From: Brooklawnia propionicigenes
GTDB lineage: Bacteria; Actinomycetota; Actinomycetes; Propionibacteriales; Propionibacteriaceae
DNA length: 64,000 nucleotides
Assembly (NCBI RefSeq): GCF_030297015.1
Contig: NZ_AP028056.1
Coordinates: 3,110,939 to 3,174,938, forward strand
Direction: 5' to 3'
Part shown: positions 26,471-33,844 of the stretch, piece by piece
Numbering within the stretch: the first letter of the stretch is position 1
Layout: each line of letters begins with the position of its first letter
Translations under genes and position numbers: made by a program
Notes under the pieces: generated by a model
Told to the model about the DNA's origin: nothing
The model's input: the letters and a program-made list of their open reading frames with translations, nothing else
Databases searched by the model: none

Positions 26471-28432
26471 ATGACCGATCAGGCTCGGGCAAGCCGCACG
26501 CATGCGGACGGATCGGCTGCGGTGCCGCGGCGGGCGATGGCCCGCTCGGCGACCATCGCTGATCCCTCGAAGCCCCCGACTGAGGCGGCTGTTCCTGGGC
26601 GGCGCGAGTTGCTCGAACTCGTGGAGCGCACCGGCCGATTCGCCGCGGTCACCAGCCGGACAGATCTTGTGCAGAGGCTGATTCAGGCTCGCACCCGACT
26701 CCAGGATCCGAACGTGCGGGTCGTCGTTGTCGGAGAGTTCAAACAAGGCAAGAGCAAGCTGATCAATGCGTTGGTGAACGCACCGGTGTGCCCGATCGAC
26801 GATGATGTCGCGACCAGCGTGCCGACCGCGGTCGGCTACGGTGCACAGCCGGCAGCGTGGGTGGTCACTCGCACCGACGAGCCCGAGGCAGAACCCGTGA
26901 AGGTCGTCAAACAGCCCATTCAGATCGACGATCTTGCCGAGTATGTTTCGGAGAAGGGGAATCCGGGAAACCAGCGGCATATTGTGGCCGCCGAGGTCTC
27001 GTTGCCACGCGAGCTCCTCAAGGGCGGATTGCGCTTGGTGGATTCTCCCGGAGTGGGATCGCTGGATTCCACCAAGGCGCTCGCGACGCTTTCCGCGCTG
27101 TCGTCTGCTGATGCGGTGCTGCTGGTTTCGGACGCCTCCCAGGAGTACACCGCACCGGAGGTACAACTACTCAAACATGCGTTGCGTATCTGCCCGAATG
27201 TGGCGGCGGTGCTGGCGAAGACCGATCTCTACCCGCAGTGGCGGGTAATCGAGCGTCTTGACCAAGGGCACCTCAAACAGATCGGTGACCTCCCCATATT
27301 CGCGGTCTCCAGCGATCTGCGTCTGCTGGCGGCCTCCCAGCAGGATCGCGAGCTCAATGACGAGTCCGGCTTCCCGGCGCTCGTGGCACATCTGCGCCGC
27401 GATGTGGTCGAGCATGCCGAGCTGCTGAGTGCCCGCAGTGCGGTGCACGACATGAATTTTGCGGTGGAGCAGATGACGGTGTCGGTACGAACCGAACTGA
27501 GCGCACTGCTGAACCCGCACGATACCCCGCGTCTCATCGCCGAGCTCGAGAACGCCAAGGCAAAGGCTGAGGAGTTCCGCGGTGTGTCCTCACGATGGCA
27601 GGTGGCCTTGGCCGACGGCATCGCCGACCTCATCTCCGACATGGAGCACGATTTGCGGGACCGGCTGCGGCGGGTCCAACGCGAGGCCGAGCAAGCGATC
27701 GACGAAGGAGATCCCGGCCCCATCTGGGAGCAGATCACGGAGTGGGTCGACCAGCGCGTCGCCTCGGCCATCTCGGAGACGTTCGTGTGGACCGAGGAGC
27801 GTTCCACCTGGCTGACCGAAGAGATCGGCGAGCTGTTCTTGGCCGAGGAGCGAGAGCTCCCGGTAATCGAGGTCGCATCCATCGACGGAATCCTTGATCC
27901 AGTCGACGAGTTGCCCGATTTTGACCCCGGTCAACTGAGCGCCACCGAGAAGATCTATATCGGCGTCCGAGGCTCTTACGGCGGAGTCCTGATGGTCGGA
28001 CTGGCCAGCGGGTTGATCGGCCTGAGCCTGATCAACCCGCTTTCGCTGATCGCCGGTGTGCTGGTCGGGCGGCGGGCCTATCGTGAGGACATGGGGAACC
28101 GGCTGATGCGCCGCCGCTTCGAGGCGAAGAACATCGTGCGTCGCTATATCGACGAGGTCACCTTCCAAGTCGCCAAACAGCTGAAGGACCGGCTGCGAGT
28201 CGTCCAACGCACCGCTCGCGACCATTTCACCTCCATCGCCGATGAGATGCATCGTTCTCTCACCGATTCGGTGCTGGCCGCCAAGCAGGCGGCCGGATCC
28301 TACAGCGCGCAGCACGACAAGCGGGTCGCGCTGCTGCGTACCCAATTGAGCCAGCTCGAACAACTCCAGGCCGGCCTGCCCGTGGTGCAGACGTTGCCGG
28401 CAGGCCGCGTCCCACGGGCCGTGGCGCAGTGA
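26471..28432 (+). CDS. IniA-like dynamin-family GTPase
   Basis: A 653-aa bacterial dynamin-like protein, close in size to mycobacterial IniA (640 aa). The G domain has G1 GEFKQGKS (88-95), G3 DSPG (191-194) and G4 AKTD (249-252). Helical stalk regions follow, and a hydrophobic hairpin at about 502-534 (GGVLMVGLASGLIGLSLINP) fits the membrane-inserting paddle. IniA is a membrane-remodelling GTPase of the isoniazid-induced iniBAC operon; that role is inferred here. The ATG at 26471 follows AGGAG; the upstream TTG at 26435 has no such site. The stop overlaps the next GTPase gene by four bases (GTGA). Confidence 0.88.
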   Translation: MTDQARASRTHADGSAAVPRRAMARSATIADPSKPPTEAAVPGRRELLELVERTGRFAAVTSRTDLVQRLIQARTRLQDPNVRVVVVGEFKQGKSKLINALVNAPVCPIDDDVATSVPTAVGYGAQPAAWVVTRTDEPEAEPVKVVKQPIQIDDLAEYVSEKGNPGNQRHIVAAEVSLPRELLKGGLRLVDSPGVGSLDSTKALATLSALSSADAVLLVSDASQEYTAPEVQLLKHALRICPNVAAVLAKTDLYPQWRVIERLDQGHLKQIGDLPIFAVSSDLRLLAASQQDRELNDESGFPALVAHLRRDVVEHAELLSARSAVHDMNFAVEQMTVSVRTELSALLNPHDTPRLIAELENAKAKAEEFRGVSSRWQVALADGIADLISDMEHDLRDRLRRVQREAEQAIDEGDPGPIWEQITEWVDQRVASAISETFVWTEERSTWLTEEIGELFLAEERELPVIEVASIDGILDPVDELPDFDPGQLSATEKIYIGVRGSYGGVLMVGLASGLIGLSLINPLSLIAGVLVGRRAYREDMGNRLMRRRFEAKNIVRRYIDEVTFQVAKQLKDRLRVVQRTARDHFTSIADEMHRSLTDSVLAAKQAAGSYSAQHDKRVALLRTQLSQLEQLQAGLPVVQTLPAGRVPRAVAQ

Positions 28433-29976
28433 GCCCGGACCAGCTGGACGACACTGCGGCCCTGATCGAGGTCACCCGCCGCCTCTATACGCGCGACGAG
28501 GCGGCGCTGGAGCTACTCGACCGACTGGAGCGCAGGATTCGTGAGCCACTCCGGCTTGCCATCGCGGGCATCGTGAAGGCGGGAAAGTCGACGCTACTCA
28601 ATGCGATCCTGGGTGAGCAGATCGCGCCCACGGATGCTGGTGAGTGCACCAAGATCGTCACCTGGTATCGCTACTCGGAGACTCCATCGATCACCTTGCG
28701 GCCACACGGGCGCCCGAGCCAACGGCTGCCGCTACGCCGAGTGAGGGGCAAACTGGTCATCGACCTGGGAGAGATGTCGGCAGATGACGTCGAGAGGATA
28801 GACATCGGTTGGCCGGCCCCCGCACTCAAGTCGGTGATTCTCATTGATACCCCAGGAATCGCCTCGACATCCCACGAGGTATCGGCGCGCTCGATGAGTT
28901 TCCTGACCCCCTCCGATTCTCCATCGGAGGCGGACGCCATCGTCTACCTGCTGCGTCATCTGCACCCCTCGGATCTCGGGTTTCTCGAGGCTTTCCGAGA
29001 CACCGCGGCGGGGCCGTCGCAGACCGTGAATGCGGTGGCGGTTCTGTCACGCGCTGATGAGATCGGCTCTGGACGCATCGATTCACTGTTGTCGGCACGC
29101 AAGGTCGCCCTGCGGTACGAACGCGATGGAGAGTTGGCTTCGCTGGCATTAGGAGTAGTCCCGGTAGCTGGGCTACTGGCAGAGGGCGCGCAGACCTTGC
29201 GCGAGGCCGAGTTCACCGCCTTCCGGGAACTGGCCGCATTGGACCGAGTGGAGCGAGAGCGGCTGCTGGTCTCAGCAGATCGTTTCGTCCGGCCCGCCGA
29301 TCATCTGTCGCTGAGCGAACGGGAACGCAAAGAGCTGCTGGCGAGATTCGGGCTGTTCGGAGTCCGCTTGGCGATCTCGCTGATCCGTGCGGGGGCCACC
29401 GATTCGACGCAACTGTCCACCCAGCTCGTGCAGCACAGCGGCCTCAATGAGTTGAACGACTTCGTCGAGTTGCACTTTCACTCCCGGGCGGCGAGCCTGA
29501 AAGCCAGGGGCGTACTGGATGCACTGGAGCGGTTATTGCGCGACAAGCCGCGCCGAGATTCCTCCACAGTCTTGGAAGGAATCGAACGGATCCGAGCTTC
29601 GGCTCACTGGTTGCGTGAACTGACATTGCTGTCCTCGGCGCGCACGGCAGGGCTGGGCCTTCCGGAGGACGATGCCCAGCGGGCCGCGAGAATCGTCGGT
29701 GGCGACGGATTGGATCCGGCACTGCGGCTGGGCCTGCCCCAGGAGGTATCCGCCCACGAAATAGCTCTGCAGGCCATGATCGAACTCGATCAGTGGCGAG
29801 CGAAGAGTCAGTCGCCGATGCTTGAGCGCAAAGCTACCGAGACCTGCAGAATCGTGGTGCGCACTCTGGAAGGGATTGTCTCAGGCATCAGCCCCACCAG
29901 ACCACCCCAGTCCCTTGCGGACGTCGTGACGGCGCACGCTCCAGGCAACAGCACCACGCAGGTTGCTGACGAGTAG
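28429..29976 (+). CDS. IniC-like dynamin-family GTPase
   Basis: A 515-aa GTPase, close in size to mycobacterial IniC (493 aa). G1 is GIVKAGKS (47-54), G3 is DTPG (140-143) and a G4-like LSRADE follows. Unlike the preceding protein it has no strong hydrophobic hairpin, so it may act as the non-inserting partner. Its GTG start overlaps the IniA-like stop, as expected for a co-translated pair. The last 96 bases overlap the 3' end of the opposite-strand membrane-protein gene. Family membership is secure; orthology to IniC rests on size, order and context. Confidence 0.85.
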   Translation: MSPDQLDDTAALIEVTRRLYTRDEAALELLDRLERRIREPLRLAIAGIVKAGKSTLLNAILGEQIAPTDAGECTKIVTWYRYSETPSITLRPHGRPSQRLPLRRVRGKLVIDLGEMSADDVERIDIGWPAPALKSVILIDTPGIASTSHEVSARSMSFLTPSDSPSEADAIVYLLRHLHPSDLGFLEAFRDTAAGPSQTVNAVAVLSRADEIGSGRIDSLLSARKVALRYERDGELASLALGVVPVAGLLAEGAQTLREAEFTAFRELAALDRVERERLLVSADRFVRPADHLSLSERERKELLARFGLFGVRLAISLIRAGATDSTQLSTQLVQHSGLNELNDFVELHFHSRAASLKARGVLDALERLLRDKPRRDSSTVLEGIERIRASAHWLRELTLLSSARTAGLGLPEDDAQRAARIVGGDGLDPALRLGLPQEVSAHEIALQAMIELDQWRAKSQSPMLERKATETCRIVVRTLEGIVSGISPTRPPQSLADVVTAHAPGNSTTQVADE

Positions 29977-30525
29977 CGCCAAGGTGACCGCGACGAGTTG
30001 GCCGGCCAGGAGTTGTCGCAGGTGCTCGCCATGGTCACCGGCGGCTATCAGTTCACGTCCCAGACCGAAGAGCAACGCCTGCCCGAGCAGAGTGATGAAC
30101 TGCCACCATCGCACGCCGGGCTTGCGGTTGGTGAACGACACCAGCAAGGTTATCTGGATGAGTAGCAGCCCGATCATTGCCGCGAATGCCGACCAATAGA
30201 TGATGTCTGCAGCGCGCTGGTAGGTTTCGGTGGTGCGCTCGGAGTTCACGTCGCGGATCGTCTCGACGATGAGCGGAAGCTGGTCTTCGCGCACGACGAA
30301 GAAGTAGATGATCGCCAGCCCCGCCAGCACGAAGCTGACCACCCACAAGAACTGGCAGGCCCGAACCGAGAACGGTGGTGCGAGCTTCACCAATACCGGG
30401 GCAGCATTCGGGTTGAGCACGGAGGGACGCTCCGGCGGCTCCTGCTGCGGTTTCACGGTTCGTATCCGCATGACCGCAGCAGTTGCGCCGGAGGTCTCCT
30501 GATCGTTATTTTCAGCCATCTTCAC
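29881..30525 (-). CDS. Four-helix membrane protein of the ini-like cluster
   Basis: A 214-aa protein with a charged, Pro-rich N terminus of about 55 residues and four hydrophobic segments: FLWVVSFVLAGLAIIYFFVV, IIYWSAFAAMIGLLLIQITL, FITLLGQALLFGLGREL and LLAGQLVAVTLALLVSNL. I recognise no family. It begins 17 bases after the IniB-type gene and should be co-transcribed with it. The start is unsure: GTG at 30525 and ATG at 30519 both lack a strong ribosome site. Its 3' end overlaps the convergent IniC-like gene by 96 bases. The context suggests a membrane partner of the cluster. Confidence 0.7.
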   Translation of the reverse strand: MKMAENNDQETSGATAAVMRIRTVKPQQEPPERPSVLNPNAAPVLVKLAPPFSVRACQFLWVVSFVLAGLAIIYFFVVREDQLPLIVETIRDVNSERTTETYQRAADIIYWSAFAAMIGLLLIQITLLVSFTNRKPGVRWWQFITLLGQALLFGLGRELIAAGDHGEHLRQLLAGQLVAVTLALLVSNLRGAVAWSVRRHDVRKGLGWSGGADA

Positions 30526-30542
30526 GTTCGCAACCGAACTCG

Positions 30543-31352
30543 TTACGGTTGGTCAAGTCCGTCGACGTCATAGCCGGCCGGATCGTAGAGCACCGCACCC
30601 GAGTCTTCGTACTCGTTCGCCACAGCGGCCACGCCCGCGTCTGGAACGTCCAGGACCTCCGTAGCGGTATCCGCAGTGGCCGTTGCCGCGTCGGTGACCA
30701 GCGCGGCATCAGCCGGCGCGTCGACGACGGCGACCAGGCCGTCTGCCACCGGATCCTCAGCGGCGGTGCCAACAGTGACGTCAACATCGGTGGTGGTCGA
30801 CTGGTCGTTGAACGCATCGGAGATCTCTGCGGTGATCTCGGTGTTACCGATCCCGATATCGTCGGCATCGATCTCGGTCTGCGAGTTGTCGATCGAGGCA
30901 TCCTTGCCGGCGGCCACCGAGCCATCACCGCTGGCGACGATCGCTTCCTGATCGAAGATCTGGGTCACGTCACCGCCGGCCCAGATATTCTGATTCACCG
31001 ATTGGTCGATGATCGTGGTGCGCGCGTCGATTGCGAAATTGGTGGTCACATTGGTGATCTCTTCGACCACGGTCGGAGGATGCGCGGGGGACTGCGGTTG
31101 CTGAATACTCACCTGGGGTGAGTAGCCAGGGTGAACCGGAGTCGCTTGGACAGGCCGCTGCACGACGTCGGGCCGGTCAACCACCACCGGCACGACAGCG
31201 CGCACGTCGGCAGCACAGGCCCCGGACAGGCCGGCCTCCGCGAGGGTCTCTTCGGGTTCAGCAGCAAACTGCGCGGCCGCGGCCGGGTCGCGCAACAAGC
31301 TCAGAATGAACTCGATGAGAGCGTCAGCAATCGTGGCCAAGGGCGTGGTCAT
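30543..31352 (-). CDS. IniB N-terminal-domain protein with DQSVNQ module
   Basis: A 269-aa protein. Residues 1-55 (MTTPLATIADALIEFILSLL, then RDPAAAAQF and EPEETLAEAGL) match the N-terminal domain of mycobacterial IniB, which reads YILSLFRSEDAARSFVA in M. tuberculosis. A Pro/Gln/Val-rich linker leads to a module at about 105-185 with DART, DQSVNQ, GDVTQIF, SVAAGKDASIDNS, ADDIGIGNTEI and FNDQS. This module also ends the DSFN-repeat protein. The tail is acidic and Ala/Val-rich. The ATG follows AGGAG. A -10-like TACGCT lies on the minus strand at 31389-31394. Function unknown; surface or envelope association is inference. Confidence 0.82.
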   Translation of the reverse strand: MTTPLATIADALIEFILSLLRDPAAAAQFAAEPEETLAEAGLSGACAADVRAVVPVVVDRPDVVQRPVQATPVHPGYSPQVSIQQPQSPAHPPTVVEEITNVTTNFAIDARTTIIDQSVNQNIWAGGDVTQIFDQEAIVASGDGSVAAGKDASIDNSQTEIDADDIGIGNTEITAEISDAFNDQSTTTDVDVTVGTAAEDPVADGLVAVVDAPADAALVTDAATATADTATEVLDVPDAGVAAVANEYEDSGAVLYDPAGYDVDGLDQP

Positions 31353-31419
31353 ATCGCAGCTCCTGTCTTGTGGGTGACGGTCGATTCGAGCGTATGGCAC
31401 GGGTTAGTACAAAGCATGG

Positions 31420-31430
31420 GGGATTGTCCC
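31420..31430. promoter_or_regulatory. Inverted repeat GGGA-TTG-TCCC upstream of the IniB-type gene
   Basis: An 11-base dyad in the 120-base gap between the LuxR-type and IniB-type genes. The general shape (GGGA...TCCC) resembles LuxR-type regulator sites, but no second copy is evident near the plus-strand operon. Confidence 0.3.
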
Positions 31431-31472
31431 TAGTTTGTGAATAGGGGGTTACGGGATCAGCAGCGTCCGTCA

Positions 31473-33842
31473 TCATCTGTCCTCGGTTCCACCTATAGTC
31501 AAACGCAGTTTGGCGATAAGATCAGAGCGCGATTTCGCCTCCAGCCGACGTCTGATACTGGCCACATGGTGCTCGACCGTACGGGGTGAGATGAAGATCG
31601 CCTGGCCGATCTCGGCGTAGGTCTTGCCTTGCAGTATCAACACCGCCACATCATGTTCGCGTTCGCTCAGCGAAGCACCCTCGTGGCTCGGGGTTGGGCT
31701 GCTCTCGGTGCTGCCAGCAGCGTGCCGGATCACCTCGGGGGGATGAAGTTCACGGGCGCAGGCCATCAGTCGAGAAGACGCCCTACGATCATCGGGTAAC
31801 CGGCCCGCCCCGTGCGCGGCCAAACGCGCGCCATCCCAGGAGAGTCCGGCCGCCGCCAGTCCTCGGGCCGCCGCCTCGACTGCGCCTGCGTCAACCTTGC
31901 CGCCCAGAACTGCGACCCAGACCCCGCCTGCCTGGGCCATCGCAGCGGCAACCGAGCTGTGCGGCGCCGCGGCCACCAATGCCTGAGCATGCGGTGCAAG
32001 CGAACCGGGCTTGTTGAGTAGGATGCCCTGCTGGACGCCCGCCCACCACAGGTGGTTCGACCACAGTGGGGGATAGCCGAGCCTACGCACGATCTCGAGG
32101 CCGTGTGCGAGATAGGGTGCCAACGTCACGGAGTCACCCAGTCGGGCTCCGGCATCGATCAGCGAGCCGAGCGGGAGCAGCGAATACAGTGACACGTCCA
32201 CATTGCGGCTGGCGGTCAGAGCGGCCTGCCACGCCATCGTGAGGCTCTGCGTATCTCCATAACGTCGAGCCAACGTGATCCGGATCGTGGCAAGCAGCAG
32301 CTGCGTGCGCGACGACTGAGGCGAGACGAGCTCTTCGGCCTGACGCAAGGCTTCGCGGGCCTCGTGCGGACGCTCATTGCGGATCGCGACAAAGGCCTGC
32401 CAGCCTAGCAACCGCGGGCGCGCCCAGGGTCCGCCCTGCTCTGCGCTGACCGCGGCGTCGATGACCGCCTGGGCGGTCTGCAACTCGCCGGCGCCCATCG
32501 CCACGCCCGCCGCGACCACGGCCGGCAACTCGGCGATCGGGCCCACACTCTTGGATGCGGAGTACAGCTCCGAGGCCTGTACCAACGAACTGAGCGCCGA
32601 TGCAGGTGGTTGCTGCTTCACGGAATCACGCAGACCGGCTTCAAACAGCTGCAAGGCGACACCGAGTGTTGTGGGCGACTGCGCGACGGATTGACGATCG
32701 TGGAAACGGTCAGGGAAACCCGCACCAGCATGGACCAGCAGCGCGCGCACCGATGAGGCCGGGTCGTCGGTCGGTCGCGCGAGATAACTCTGACTACTGA
32801 TCAGCGGCAGCCCGCGCTCGGCCCAGATAGCCGCCGCAAGGTCGGCCGCGAGATCCGAGTTGGGAGAACCGGCGGCCATCTCCGCCTTCTCGACGAGTTC
32901 CGCGGCTCCGTCAAGATCACCCTTCGACCACACATTGAGAGCCTGCTGTAGCAGCGGTGCCGACGCATCGTCGTGGCTGATCAGACTGCTCCGGTCGGCG
33001 CTGGTCTCAGCCCTCAGCTCGGCCAGTCGGTGCGCGGGAGTGGAAGCCAGAACCGCTGACCGCACCACCGGGACCGGACGCCCATTGCGCAATAGAAGCC
33101 CTTCGGCGTGACCCTGCGCGATGAGCGCGTCGACAGCTGACACCGATTCGATGGAACCGAGGTTCGCATGCGGATCAATGCTCACCAACTCGACCAGATG
33201 ACGCAACTGCGCGTCGGCGGTGTTCAGGCGGTGGGCGATCTCGTCTTGGAGGAGCAGATGCAATCCACTGTGCTCGGGATCGTCCACGCAATCACGGTCA
33301 TCATGAAGACTCAGCGCCCGGGTAGCCAACCAGCTGATGCCGCCGGTGGCTGCCAGAATCTGGGTCAAGCAGGCGGATGAGACCGCTCGGCCATGCACTT
33401 GGCAGTAGGTGAGGGCATCCGATCGCGAGAGCTGACCGAGCACGACCGCGGGCGCGTCCTGCTCAAGGCGACGCCAGATCGCTGTCAATCCGTCGGGCCT
33501 CGGCCAGGGCCGGCTGGCGACGATGAGCCCGGCGGTGGGATCGAGGGCCCGACCGCCGATCTGGTCGAGATGCTCCTCGTCCAACAGGTGAAGATCATCG
33601 ACAACGAGTACCCGAGAGGGCGGCACCGAGGCGGCCGACGGGCCTGGCCGGTATTCGGTGAATGCGGTCTCGAGGTCTGCGAGCAGATTGGTGATCTCGC
33701 GCAGCAGGCTGGTCTTGCCGGATCGGGCGGTGCCGACAATGAAGGCCCGCGGGCTACCGGAGGTGGCGATGGTCTCGATTGCCTGCAGTGCATGTCGAAC
33801 GCTGGAGAACGGCGGCGTGGTTCCTCGGGACGTGGTGGTCAT
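31473..33842 (-). CDS. ATP-binding LuxR-type regulator (LAL-like)
   Basis: A 789-aa regulator with an N-terminal ATPase domain, a long helical middle region and a C-terminal LuxR helix-turn-helix. Walker A is GTARSGKTSLL (about 37-47) and Walker B is VLVVDDLHLL. The HTH reads LSEREHDVAVLILQGKTYAEIG and ends SPRTVEHHVASIRRRL (given in two parts). In mycobacteria a protein of this type (Rv0339c, IniR) lies beside and controls iniBAC, so control of the neighbouring dynamin and IniB-type genes is inferred. It starts two bases after the stop of the Hsp70-like gene, indicating coupled expression. Confidence 0.87.
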   Translation of the reverse strand: MTTTSRGTTPPFSSVRHALQAIETIATSGSPRAFIVGTARSGKTSLLREITNLLADLETAFTEYRPGPSAASVPPSRVLVVDDLHLLDEEHLDQIGGRALDPTAGLIVASRPWPRPDGLTAIWRRLEQDAPAVVLGQLSRSDALTYCQVHGRAVSSACLTQILAATGGISWLATRALSLHDDRDCVDDPEHSGLHLLLQDEIAHRLNTADAQLRHLVELVSIDPHANLGSIESVSAVDALIAQGHAEGLLLRNGRPVPVVRSAVLASTPAHRLAELRAETSADRSSLISHDDASAPLLQQALNVWSKGDLDGAAELVEKAEMAAGSPNSDLAADLAAAIWAERGLPLISSQSYLARPTDDPASSVRALLVHAGAGFPDRFHDRQSVAQSPTTLGVALQLFEAGLRDSVKQQPPASALSSLVQASELYSASKSVGPIAELPAVVAAGVAMGAGELQTAQAVIDAAVSAEQGGPWARPRLLGWQAFVAIRNERPHEAREALRQAEELVSPQSSRTQLLLATIRITLARRYGDTQSLTMAWQAALTASRNVDVSLYSLLPLGSLIDAGARLGDSVTLAPYLAHGLEIVRRLGYPPLWSNHLWWAGVQQGILLNKPGSLAPHAQALVAAAPHSSVAAAMAQAGGVWVAVLGGKVDAGAVEAAARGLAAAGLSWDGARLAAHGAGRLPDDRRASSRLMACARELHPPEVIRHAAGSTESSPTPSHEGASLSEREHDVAVLILQGKTYAEIGQAIFISPRTVEHHVASIRRRLEAKSRSDLIAKLRLTIGGTEDR

Positions 33843-33844
33843 GG

